Shown one piece after another: positions 44,142 to 62,400 of a DNA stretch of 64,000 nt. The notes below the pieces were generated by a model that saw only the letters and a list, made by a program, of their open reading frames with translations, did not search any database and was not told the origin of the DNA. Each line of letters starts with the position of its first letter. Position 1 is the first letter of the stretch. Source of the stretch: Chionoecetes opilio (taxonomy: Eukaryota > Arthropoda > Malacostraca > Decapoda > Majidae); the NCBI GenBank assembly GCA_016584305.1, contig JACEEZ010023634.1:1912779-1976778 (forward strand), read 5' to 3'. Position numbers and translations under genes: made by a program.

Positions 44142-44589
44142 GGTACTATATACAGTAAACCAACTAAAATTAGGACTCCACTAAATCAAACACATCATAT
44201 CTGCAAAGAAAAATAAAATGTTTAAACACATGTCAATAGCTGTACGATCAGTAGGTAAAAATGTACTACACAGCCTGCTAACCCCTCGCCAATACGCAGC
44301 GCGCACACCCTCCCCTGCTCACTGCACAAACCACACTGACTCAAAAACACTGCACTGCCCTAAATAGGCTTGAGAAAAGAAAAGATTAAGAGTTTAAAAT
44401 GAAAACATTGGTGAAACCTATTTCTGCTGATTTTACCCATATTTTTTCATGAAATGCGTCTGGTTCTCAAAAACTGGACGTGATAGAGTTAATTGAACAT
44501 CAGATTCGAGTTCAGCAGGGTCGATTTACCTATAATCAGCTTCATTTAGTCCAGAACCATATCTTCGATTTTTTTTTGTCGACCAGTGT

Positions 44590-45416
44590 AATTGACAAGT
44601 GGCATCTGAACATTCCTCAACGGTCTTGATGGACTGCCCGTGCTTTAAACAAGCTGCCATATGTAAGATATCTCTCTCGGAAGTCAGTAGGCTGCCATAG
44701 AGTACATTTTCTGAATTCCCGTATGGAAGCGCTGTGTTAAGATGTCGCGAACAATATTTTGGCGCGTTGTGTACTTGATATATTATTATTTTAAAGAAAT
44801 AATAAGTAGGTGTGTAATTAAAAGAATAATATAGATTGTATAGAATCTATACCAATGTAAATGTATGAATAAGTACTATCACACAGGTCCTAGATATAGA
44901 TACATACATACTTAGGTCCTATCATACAGGTTTACTTTGAATATTGTACTTTCCGATTTTGTGATCTAAGAAAATTTTTTTTTTTACTTAAGTTTCAAGT
45001 TACCTTTCCCAGAGAGGTTATTCTTTGTAGTTTTCATAAATATATACCTATGAAGCAGATGTATTTACGTTTTTCTTTTCTTTTAGGGGCAGTATTGTGA
45101 TCGATAAAGTAAGAAAATCGCATACGTAGTTGATTAAAATTTAATAAATCTAAATTTTTCATTTAATATTTCAAGCTCAATTTTCTGCTGCTGCTTCGAT
45201 GGTTATGATAATGTTCAGCACAAATGTGATATTGACTGACCTACGGGAGCTGTTTATTTTGGGTGATTGTCTGGCTTTGAGCTATATCATCTTGTTTAAG
45301 TTCATTCCCTCGTCTATATATTATTTTGTTGTTTTTCTTGTATGCCTTCGGGTGAGAGTAAAATTATTATTATTATATAGTCTTGTATAGGAGTAATGCT
45401 ACTGTCCTCCCTGCAG
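44590..45416. other. intergenic or upstream intron sequence of lifeguard
   Basis: AT-rich. Any 5' exon of the lifeguard gene could lie here or beyond, because 45417 is preceded by a good splice acceptor (TCCTCCCTGCAG). I could not pick a convincing exon. Confidence 0.4.
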
Positions 45417-45435
45417 GTCCAGCTTGAGCTCCAAG

Positions 45436-52681
<7,246 letters not shown>

Positions 52682-52689
52682 GCCAGAGA

Positions 52690-52814
52690 TCCATTATGGA
52701 GAGGTTTGGATTTGATTTGCATTCATTAAGGCAGGCATGGGAATTTTCCACGACAGCAGGATTGGTACAAATGTTATTTACAGTGAATAAGTTTACATAC
52801 ATGCAATATTGTAT

Positions 52815-52867
<53 letters not shown>
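52690..52867 (+). other. lifeguard 3' untranslated sequence and (TA)n tract
   Basis: Follows the stop at 52681. A (TA)n microsatellite spans about 52817-52866. I could not fix the polyadenylation site. Confidence 0.5.
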
Positions 52868-52870
<3 letters not shown>

Positions 52871-53317
52871 GATCCTCAATTTAACGGACTAAATGGTGAA
52901 TAGAAGTGTCCATTGCTTAAGAAAGTCTGTTGCTTGGTATTAGCAGACTGGGCACTATTATTTTTCATACTTAACTCTGTTTATTGCATATAGAGACAAT
53001 AAGAATATGAAATATGATTATGAATAAGCATTTATAGGTATTAAGACTTATTAATATGTATAACCTAGACACTACGTATTATTACAAAACAAAAACATGA
53101 AAATAATTGTAGTTTTTGTATTACTTACTGTAGACTATATGCAGAGTTGTTGTATACAGGACTATGTACAGGACTCAGAAAGCATCGATTTGGAGTCCAA
53201 GGTGGTGTCTTAGCGGTCACATTTTTCAAGCAGCGAACTTATTAAATAGTTTGATCCGCATGTCCTATAGCAGATGGATCCGTTAAATCCAAAGTCCGTT
53301 AAATCGAGGGTCAAGTG
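52868..53317. mobile_element. Tigger/pogo-like MITE in a (TA)n tract
   Basis: CACGATCCTCAATTTAACGG and inverted CCGTTAAATCGAGGGTCAAGTG, with TA on both sides. (TA)n sequence lies on both outer sides (to 52867 and 53319-53390), so it may have split one microsatellite. A half-copy end (TAAATCGAGGGTCGACTAC) is at about 59708-59727. Confidence 0.75.
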
Positions 53318-53342
53318 TATATGTATATGTAGTATATATATA

Positions 53343-53389
<47 letters not shown>

Positions 53390-53390
53390 T

Positions 53391-54690
53391 ATCGTTTAAG
53401 AATTATATGGAATCTCAATGATGTAGGGATGATTCTTTAGTTGTTTGCAGTCAGGTAAACAAAGGTCATTAATACTGGTAAGTAACTACGTACTAACTAC
53501 TTATTGCTTGTTATGATCACTTACTTTGCTAGTCAGAATTAGGCACATATTTAAGTACGCTTTCAGATGGCTTTTGGATAGAAATGATAGATGATCAAAT
53601 GGAAACCTATTGTAGTGTGGAAATATTGTTATATGAGTAAAAGCCACGTAGTGTGTGTTTCAGATTAATTTCATGTCAACCGAACAAATGTATTGGGTTT
53701 ACTTTACAAGCAAAGTCATAAATCAAGATTAACTTCAGCTTTTAATGCATTATGAAGAAGACATGGTATGATTTTTCAAGTGAGTTTATTTTTAGATTGA
53801 AATTTTGTGCTTTTGTTACAAAGCCTAGCAGTGAAAATGCATATATGGTGTTATGAATTATTGAATAACATTATCTGTTGTGTAGATAAAATAATGTTAT
53901 CGTTAGTGCAATTATTGCATTCGATTTTTTAGTGGAAATAGATCTGTAGATAAGAATAATGTTATGTATGCATTCTGATTCAGTTTTTAGTGGAAATAGA
54001 TCTGACCCCATATCTCTAGCCTTTTACACGTCCTTCCTCTGATCTAACCCTACTGCTATAACGTTCCGTTCCTTTCCCCTTCCCTCACCGTTTCACTCTT
54101 TCTTTATAACCCTTCCCCTTCATTATGCTTTGCCATAATGCCATATGACCTCTGATGTCTGGCACATTTTCCCTTTTTAGCATTAAATCAATCAATCAAT
54201 CAATCTCTAGCCTTTAGTGGTAATCCTATGTTAAGAGGTGTGCGAAATATTGAAATTATTTTGGTGCATATTCTTGAGGTTTAGTTTCCATGTATAAGTA
54301 ACTAGTTGCTGGAGGTTTTATTTTTATTTATTGCAACTTTATGCACTAAAGATAGTGGTGAATGATTTTGCAGATACTCTTTCCATATCATTTTCGGAGC
54401 TCATAAAAAAAAGTGACGTACAGTACAGTGTAGATGTATAATTGCTGTCACCACTAACCTTGGGTATGATGGGATGCAGGTAGGCTAATTATAGCTTAAA
54501 GATGAGATGCTAGAGGGTAAGCAGCAGGAGACGGCCATCCACTCATTATTATTATGTTTAATTTTTTTTATTGAAACTAATGACGTTTCCTCAAGCTCTC
54601 GTCATATCCTTACCATGAGATCTGACTAAAAAATTATAGTTTAGTTGTATGGTGACAGAGAATCTGTTCATTTGATACCTGCACATGGCC
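53391..54690. other. intergenic, one LINE/SINE-like 3' tail
   Basis: No coding sequence recognised. At 53998-54205 a C-rich stretch ends in ATTAAATCAATCAATCAATC, which looks like the tail of a retrotransposon 3' end. An imperfect direct repeat (TAGTGGAAATAGATCTG) lies at 53931 and 53987. Confidence 0.4.
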
Positions 54691-54691
54691 A

Positions 54692-54901
54692 TTAAACCCT
54701 TCACGCCCAGATCTTTCCTTTGCTATAAAAAATTGTCTTGTCGAGCCATAAAATTACGAAAAGTAACTGAATATACCAAATGAGTTAGTCCACAAGGATA
54801 CTAAACAGGTCAAATCTATAAAATAATGCTTATAGTCACTAAACATCGTTAATAGTAGCCAAATTACAATGCAAATTACGTTCTGGGTCTTAGGGGGTTA
54901 A
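54692..54901 (-). mobile_element. piggyBac-like MITE (TTAA), copy 3
   Basis: TTAAACCCTTCACGCCCAGA to TTCTGGGTCTTAGGGGGTTAA. Confidence 0.85.
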
Positions 54902-55506
54902 CCAATGATCTTTTATGTGCTCACTCACTTTTTCAGTTTGTTGTTGCTCTGGCATGCTCAGTGAAATTAAATAACGTGTGTAATTTTGTAAGACTTAGAA
55001 AAGATACATAGTGTTCAGGGATATCCAATGGTAGGGTTTGCTGTGATAACTAAGCCATTTTTCTACGGTAATCATGATTTTTTTTTTTTTTTTTACCTAG
55101 ATCTAATTTAGAAGTTTTCCATTATCTTTAAATGCAGAAATTTGCTCAGTTCATTAATATTAAAAAAAAAAACTCCTGCAGCAGTTGAATGTCATTTCCA
55201 GCTGATTGGAATAAGTGCTAATAGATCTATAATTTTTCCCAAGTTAATCACCTCAGTATGTATGTAAAGAAAGCTTTCGGAAAAGTAAACCTGGAGATCT
55301 GTCTGTGGTTTGAGAAAACCCATGTTGAGAAAGAAACGGCTGTGTCAAGAAACTGAGATTATTATTTGTTTCAATGTACAGCTGTTGAGAATATTTATGC
55401 CCTTTTAGTACTTCACTATTTATAAATTTTGACTTTATAAACAGCCAAATGAAGTAGAGCACAGTGGTGCTTTCAAATGTGCAGTTTTAAATTTATGTTT
55501 ACTCTG

Positions 55507-55721
55507 TTAACCCCATCACACCCAGATCTTTCCTTTGCTATAAATAATTGTATGTTGTCGAGCCATAAAATTAAGAAGTCACTTAAGGGTATGCTAAAGT
55601 AGTTAGTCGACAAGGATACTAAACAGGTCATATCTATAAAATATTACTAGTATTCACCCAAAAATAGTCTAATGGCACCCAAATTACAATGGAAATTACG
55701 TTCTGGGTCTCGAGGGGTTAA
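55507..55721 (-). mobile_element. piggyBac-like MITE (TTAA), copy 4
   Basis: TTAACCCCATCACACCCAGA to TTCTGGGTCTCGAGGGGTTAA. Confidence 0.85.
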
Positions 55722-56590
55722 GGGATGTCTTTAGACTGGTTTCAGTACCTGGCACCTGTGATACTGACATGCCTTTAGATTTGTAATTTTCATATGATTA
55801 GTGTCCAGTTTTTTCTGCCATTATAGTAGCTTGACTAAAACTCTCACTGACAATATAGTCTTGACTTATGGCCCGCAGCTAGTAACACTGATCTGAAAAT
55901 GTGCGGGGAGAATAACTTCTAGGTTTCATGATGTGATCTGAAAATGTGCGGGGAGAATAACTTATAGGTTTCATGATGGGCTAAAGACATTATACATGAT
56001 TTACAGAAAGCTGTGAGAAGTGCAAATATTATGGAAAACCTTGATATGGAAGCCATGGGTTTGTCAGGGTTCACTGCTTGATTCTGTTACTATTGCTCAC
56101 TTCATAAATTGTGTTTTGTTCAGATGATACCCAAATATGCCCAAGTCAGTGTAACTTGTCTGTATTGGAAACATGATCTTCATAGTATGTCAAATATGAT
56201 TTGTGATTCTTGGAGTCAGTGCCTTGTTTATGGAGTGATGGGAATGGGTGTCGCTGTCTTCTATCGGGATCATAAATCTGAAACACTTTAATCATTTGCC
56301 ATGCATGTTAACCAGGTGTATCAGAGACCTTTCTGTTGGTTGAATTGATAAATTGTTATTTCATATATGCATCATTACTGGTTTTATTGTTTTATTCCTA
56401 CATATCCAGTTTGAGACTAGTTACCCTCATGCAGCAATGTTGCAGGAAATGCATTGAGAGGAAAGGAACGGTTGTAATGTTTTTGTTTCTCAGATCAGCA
56501 CAATATTCTTTGGGGCGTAGATCAATATGGAAAATTGATGGGCCTCAAAAGACACGCATTAAGAGATTCATTAGCTGATACTACCTCTTT
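55722..56590. other. intergenic, no recognised gene
   Basis: A 45-base unit (GATCTGAAAATGTGCGGGGA) is directly doubled at about 55891-55980. Short chance ORFs only. Confidence 0.4.
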
Positions 56591-56592
56591 AC

Positions 56593-56990
56593 TTAGGAAA
56601 CGCGGTGTATAGCAAATTGCATACTCTCCCTTGGTACCATTCTCTCGTAATTACTTGCTGTATAGCGACAATCTTGGGGAAGGGTACCAAATTTTTTGGG
56701 TTTGAGGAATGGGAGGACAAGGGCTTCGCCCCATGGGGGGAAAAGTCCCCAAGGGACCAAACTGTTAAAAAGGGCCAGTAAGATGAGAGAAACAGGAGGA
56801 AGGTGTTTAAGCATGAGGTAGTGAATGTAGTCACGGGTGTTCAAAGGTGTTGCAGCAATGAAGAGCGGAGGCGAGTTCAGAAGAAGAGGAAGGAGCATTG
56901 TAATGTTCAGAAGAGGATAGAGAGGTGACAGGAATGCATTCCCTGGTAGCTTTGATTGTAGTGAACTGGGGAGAGAGGTGGGAGCCACTA
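56593..56990 (-). pseudogene. LINE reverse-transcriptase fragment
   Basis: The minus-strand frame (131 codons) contains DYIHYLMLKHLPPVSLILLA, then WGLFPPWGEALVLPFLKP and GTLPQDCRY, the entry region of Jockey/R1-type reverse transcriptase just before the R-P-I block. Later catalytic motifs are absent, so it is a truncated fragment. Confidence 0.75.
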
Positions 56991-57115
56991 CTCACCAGAC
57001 TAAAAAAGGAGCCTAAAGGTCCATTCACACATATAGGCGTATCAGTGCCGCATCAGTGACTTCTATGCACACTTATCCGTAGTGACTCCGTTGTTTGAAG
57101 TCAATTATTTTCAAG

Positions 57116-57345
57116 ATGGCAAAGTTTACAGACATGGAGATGGCAATGATTGCCATAATTTTGGATGAAGAAGAGGTTGAGCATAAGGTGAAGAAAAGGA
57201 AGTGGGTACATGAGGCGTGGAAGAAAAGAGAGTGAAGGAGAGTTTGCTACTCTATACAAGGAGCTAATTGATGATGGAACTAAATTTTTCCAATATTTTA
57301 GAATGTCTGAAAAGTGTTTCAACATATTGCTCAGATATTGCTTCA
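57116..57345 (+). pseudogene. Harbinger transposase N-terminus, frameshifted
   Basis: Starts MAKFTDMEMAMIAIILDEEE and reads KKRKWVHEAWKKRE before a TGA at 57233. One frame over it continues GEFATLYKELIDDGTKFFQY and FRMSEKCFNILLRY. This W-V-H..-K-R-E-GEF-L-L-DD-FF-Y-FRM pattern is the conserved N-terminal region of PIF/Harbinger (HARBI1-like) nucleases. The catalytic domain is lost. Confidence 0.8.
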
Positions 57346-57462
57346 GTTCAGTAAATTATTCCAAATAACTTGTTTGAAACTGCTGGCCATATATTTTGGT
57401 TGTGATAAATCATACAGAACAGAATGATTTCGAACCAATTCAATAAGAAGTTCATCATTCAT
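57343..57462 (-). pseudogene. MADF-domain protein start (Harbinger partner)
   Basis: A minus-strand frame from 57462 reads MNDELLIELVRNHSVLYDLS followed by QPKYMASSFKQVIWNNL and a stop. The LIELVRNHxxLYD...Y pattern is the beginning of a MADF DNA-binding domain, the partner encoded by Harbinger elements. Only about 39 codons remain and the gene runs towards the transposase remnant. Confidence 0.75.
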
Positions 57463-57557
57463 TTTTGTTCACAAACTCCAAACACTTGTCCGACGTCCAA
57501 CAAAAACAAAAAAAATATCGGTGGCGACGATATGCAACTTCACGGAGCGGTAGGAAA

Positions 57558-58846
57558 GTGGTCATCCATGCCACACATTGAAAGTGGTCATCCATGCCAC
57601 ACATTGAAAGTGGTCATCCATGCCACACATTGAAAGTGGTCATCCATGCCACACATTGAAAGTGGTCGTCTGTCACACACATTGAAAGGGGTCATCCATG
57701 CCACATTGAAAGTGGTCATCCGTCACACACATTGAAAGGGGTCATCCGTCACACATTGAAAGGGGTCATCCGTCACACACATTGAAAGTGGTCATCCGTC
57801 ACACACATTGAAAGGGGTCATCCATCACACATTGAAAGGGGTCATCCATGCCACAAATTGAAAGGGGTCGTCCGTCACACACATTGAAAGGGGTCATCCA
57901 TCACACATTGAAAGGGGTCATCCATGCCACACATTGAAAGTGGTCATCCAAGCCACACATTGAAAGAGATCATCCGTCACACACATTGAAAGAGATCATC
58001 CGTCACACACATTGAAAGGGGTCATCCGTCACACACATTGAAAGTGGTCATCCATCACACACATTGAAAGGGGTCATCCATGCCACACATTGAAAGTGGT
58101 CATCCATCACACATTGAAAGGGGTCATCCGTCACACACATTGAAAGTGGTCATCCATCACACATTGAAAGGGGTCATCCATGCCCCACATTGAAAGGAGT
58201 CCTCCATGCCACACATTGAAAGGGGTCATCCATCACACACATTGAAAGTGGTCATCCATGCCACACATTGAAAGGGGTCATCCATCACACATTGAAAGTG
58301 GTCATCCATGTCACACATTGAAAGGGGTCATCCGTCACACACATTGAAAGGGGTCATCCATGCCACACATTGAAAGGGGTCATCCGTCACACACATTGAA
58401 AGGGGTCATCCGTCACACACATTGAAAGGGGTCATCCGTCACACACATTGAAAGGGGTCATCCGTCACACACATTGAAAGGGGTCATCCGTCACACACAT
58501 TGAAAGGGGTCATCCGTCACACACATTGAAAGTGGTCATCCATCACACACATTGAAAGGGGTCAAACCTTCACACACATTGAAAGGGGTCATCCGTCACA
58601 TTGAAAGTGGTCATCCATGCCATACATTGAAAGTGGTCATTCATGTCACACACTGAAAGTGGTCATCCATGCCACACATTGAAAGTGGTCATCCGTCACA
58701 CACATTGAAAGTGGTCATCCGTCACACACATTGAAAGTGGTCATCCGTCACACACATTGAAAGTGGTCATCCGTCACACACATTGAAAGTGGTCATCCGT
58801 CACACACATTGAAAGTGGTCATCCGTTACACACATTCTAGTTCTTG
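57558..58846 (+). repeat. 26-30-bp minisatellite, about 48 units
   Basis: Units of CACATTGAAAGGGGTCATCC plus GTCACA or ATGCCACA. Variants alternate GGGGTC/GTGGTC and CATGCCACA/GTCACACA, forming local runs of identical type. It abuts the Harbinger remnant. Confidence 0.95.
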
Positions 58847-59428
58847 ACTACCTTGGTGGTGGGTGTTGCATATGATACTGACTTAAATGTGAGAACATTG
58901 CTCATTGCAATATAATGTTTAGTGAAGTAATGTAAATGCAGTTTTGCCCATGCCAACATTATGCATAAAAAAAAAGTCATCCATTGTCTTCATACCAAAC
59001 CTGTATGAAACTAAAGTTCCATTAAATGTCAGAGGGATTCAGAAAAGATATTGTAAACATTAATAAGATGCCAATGCGTTAATTGCTTGCATACATGGCA
59101 TGTTGAATACCAATTCGTTTCTTTGACACAGAAAAGCTGCATAGGAATATACCTTGTCATTTATTTCTAAATATAAATATTAACAATCACACGATAACAA
59201 ACTTCATGTTGACTCCATCACACAATTCTTACCTACTATATCCATATATTTATGATCACTATATTTCTGCCTAACATGATGAATAAAATAGACCTACTTT
59301 ATATAAAAGTACAAAGAACTCCTATTGATATTCTGCTAGGTACTCACAGTTAGGCAAAATTATCCTTGGACTCCATGATAAAAAGAATATTTTCACATAT
59401 TTCAAACTAAAGAAGCATACTTAGACCA
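58847..59428. other. 3' flanking or untranslated sequence of the minus-strand gene
   Basis: AT-rich. A minus-strand AATAAA at 59160-59165 lies about 265 bases after the stop at 59429 and could be the polyadenylation signal of the thioredoxin-like gene. Confidence 0.4.
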
Positions 59429-62400
59429 TTATTTTTTTTTCTTGCTCAAATTTTTGGTGGCCGCTGCAGCAGCCTGGGCTCTGGACCACACACAGAAGAC
59501 CAGCAGCCCTAAGACCATCACAACAAGCACTCCGAAGCCCAAGTAGGCTTTTTCTGGGTTTTCTCGCAGCCAGTCAGCACACCACTCAGTGAAGTCATCG
59601 CTACAAAGAAAGGACAAATGTAGTGAATATAATGATTATAAAGTAGGAAGTGTTTGATAATATAAACTGCAGTAATAAATATTAAACCGAGTTAAACCGA
59701 GGTCCATTAAATCGAGGGTCGACTACATAGTAATGAGCAGGTAATGTTTTTATTATTGAATAAACTATTGATATAACTACTCTATGTAAATATCCATTAT
59801 GTTACCATCTATTTATAGGAGATGGAATTAAACTAACTGACCTCTCCCTGAATTAACTCGCCCAGCAATAATGAACTGGATGAAACCTGTTGCTACAATG
59901 TGCCACACCCATACCTATCCTACCAATATCCATCCCTTAACACTCTTTCTCACCAAACTTCTACTTAACATGTCAGGTAGTAGTCAGGTAAACTCACAAA
60001 GCACTATAAAGCTAAAATTTGATAAAACAAGATTTGATAAGAACCAAAATTCCAAAAATTGAACCAAAATTGATAACCAATAACCAAATTGATTTTTTTT
60101 TTACATTGACAAATGCATTCAGCAAATAAAACAGGCGATCTACTCACAAAGCTGATATAGGACGAGGGACATTCTCTACCCGCGCATTTCTGAAGCCATC
60201 AATGGCGAAGGATTGCAGAGTGCTGGCGTCTACCACGGGATGCATGTAGCGGTAGAGGTGACCTTGACGGAACCTGTGGAAAGACATAGCTTTAACCCCT
60301 TCACGCTCAGATCTTTCCTTTGCTATATAAAATTGTATATTGTCGAGCCGTAAAATCACAAAAAACTAACTGAATATACCAAACTACCTAGTCGACAATG
60401 ATACTAAACAGGTCATAGCTATAAAATATTGCTTATATTCACTAAAAATTGTCCAATGGTGGTTACCATATATGGCTGCATGTAAGACGACCTTTTAACC
60501 TTAAAAAATAGCCACGAAAATTGAGGGTCGTCTTATACGCCCAGTATAAAATGTGAACCTTAAATCCTGTGGTGTACGGGATGTTGTCCCGTACGTGTCG
60601 TCTTGTCTTGGTCGTGGTGGTCAAGCTCAAGCTCGCGCCACGACCACAACAACACTTCGAGGTCACCAGCACGCCCGTGACGGTACCACAGGTCACCAGC
60701 ACGCCCGTGACGGGACCACAGGTCACCAGCACGCCCGTGACGGCACCACAGGTCCCCAGCACGCCCGTGAAGGCACCACAGGTCACCAGCACGCCCATGA
60801 CGGCAGCACAGGTCACCAGCACGCCCGTGACGGCACCATAGGTCACCAGCACGCCTGTGATGGCACCACAGGTCACCAGCACGCCCGTGACGGCACCACA
60901 GGTCACCAGCACGCCCGTGACGGTACCACAGGTCACCAGCACGCCCGTGACGGCACCACAGGTCACCAGCATGCCCATGACAGCACCACAGGTCATCAGC
61001 ACGCCCGTGACGGCACCACAGGTCACCAGTACGCCCGTGACGGCACCAGGACATCCCCAGGACTCAGTGTGCTCACCAAGGCATAAATTTTAAGACCAAC
61101 ATATGTGCTGTTTGTACCTAACCTTGTATAAGCTGAGTGGTCTACCTTGGAGGGTAGTCTTATACGGCGAGTATAGCCCAAAACCTACGTTTTTACTAGA
61201 AATTTTGGGGGTCGTCTTATACACCGAGTCGTTTATACGCAGCCATATACGGTATATTACAATGGAAATTACGTTCTGGGTCTCAAGGGGTTAATAAAAT
61301 GCTCAGTAAAATAAACTTGACATAAATTATAAGAGACCCTTTGCTATACATACATTATACATATGGTATTTATGCCGAGTTTCAAGGTTATTTAATTGGA
61401 AATGGTGGAATTTCATAAGGCTTAATACATATGCAACTATAAAATGACATAACAGTAGTCCTCGCCCTTGCTATATGTACAAGGTCCAGTGTGCCGAGGG
61501 AGGCATCTTTGTTTTTTTTACCTTCTGGGTATATGATGCAGGGTGGTTTTATGGCCAGCTTTTCTTGTGAATTTATTTTGTCTTATACACCGAAAAAAAT
61601 ATGGTAATCAAATAAATATTCGGGATGAGATTTGGTTGTAATTTGCCTATCAGTCCTATCCAAGCCAAATGTTTTTCTGGTACTTCCCAAGATAATGATG
61701 AAAGCTTTATGTCGATAAACACAAAAATATCCCAAATCAACTTGGTTCCTTACTTGGCTATTAACAAAGGATGGAGGTAATGTACTTACAGTATGAATGA
61801 GGGGAATGTCTTCACTCCAAACCTGCGAGTGGTCTGGCCTCCTCCCTTTTCACGGTCAACCACAGCCACACCTTTTCTGTTTTTCAACACAACAGAAACA
61901 CCCTCTATGGTAGCTTGCAACTGAACACATGAGTCACAGTCTGACCGGACAAACATGACCAACCAGTCACCTGTCGTGGCACCGGTAGCAGCTTGAGTCA
62001 GGTGCTGAAACATATTGAATGACTTAAGTGTGATGCAATACACAAATTGAGCTTTTCCAGCATAGTTAGAGTACTTAATTTATATATTTGCACATTAACC
62101 CCTTGAGACCCAGAACGTAATTTTCATTATAATTTGGGTACCATTAGACAATTTTTAGTGAATATAAGCAACATTTTATAAATATGACCTGTTTAATACC
62201 CTTGTCCGCTAACTAATTTGGTATGTTTAGTTACTTTTCTTAATTTTATGGCTAACAAGATACCATGTTTTATAGCAAAGGAAAGATCTGGGCGTGAAGG
62301 GGTTAACAACTGGAGGTGAATCAGATAGCAGTCTACTGGTGAAATTATAAATCAAGCATTGGATGACAGATCAAAACTATAAAGATAATATATAACCCTG

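Larger units (their letters stand above)
42445..44589 (-). mobile_element. unclassified DNA transposon (ACACTGG ends), copy 2
   Basis: Ends ACACTGGTCAACA and TGTCGACCAGTGT, with subterminal AGCACGTATAGTTTTTGA and, inverted, TATCACGTCCAGTTTTTGAG, like copy 1 at 9396-10754. It carries the N-terminal two thirds of the presumed transposase and lacks the C-terminal part that copy 1 retains. No clear target duplication. Confidence 0.75.
57009..57557. mobile_element. decayed PIF/Harbinger transposon
   Basis: Begins AGGTCCATTCACACATATAG after TAA. It holds the start of a Harbinger transposase on the plus strand and a MADF gene start on the minus strand, the two-gene content of this superfamily. No right end is seen: the sequence runs into a minisatellite. 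Confidence 0.7.
60292..61294 (-). mobile_element. piggyBac-like MITE (TTAA), copy 5, with nested insertion
   Basis: TTAACCCCTTCACGCTCAGA to TTCTGGGTCTCAAGGGGTTAA, interrupted at 60465 by another TIR element. Lies in an intron of the thioredoxin-like gene. Confidence 0.85.

Noticed and set aside
57558..58846. CRISPR-like array
   Set aside because: Regular repeats but no unique spacers of constant length, and the genome is eukaryotic. It is a minisatellite.
60463..61086. Overlapping 164-187-codon ORFs on both strands
   Set aside because: A 30-base repeat unit keeps frames open. The tract lies inside a transposon, and no host-gene features are present.
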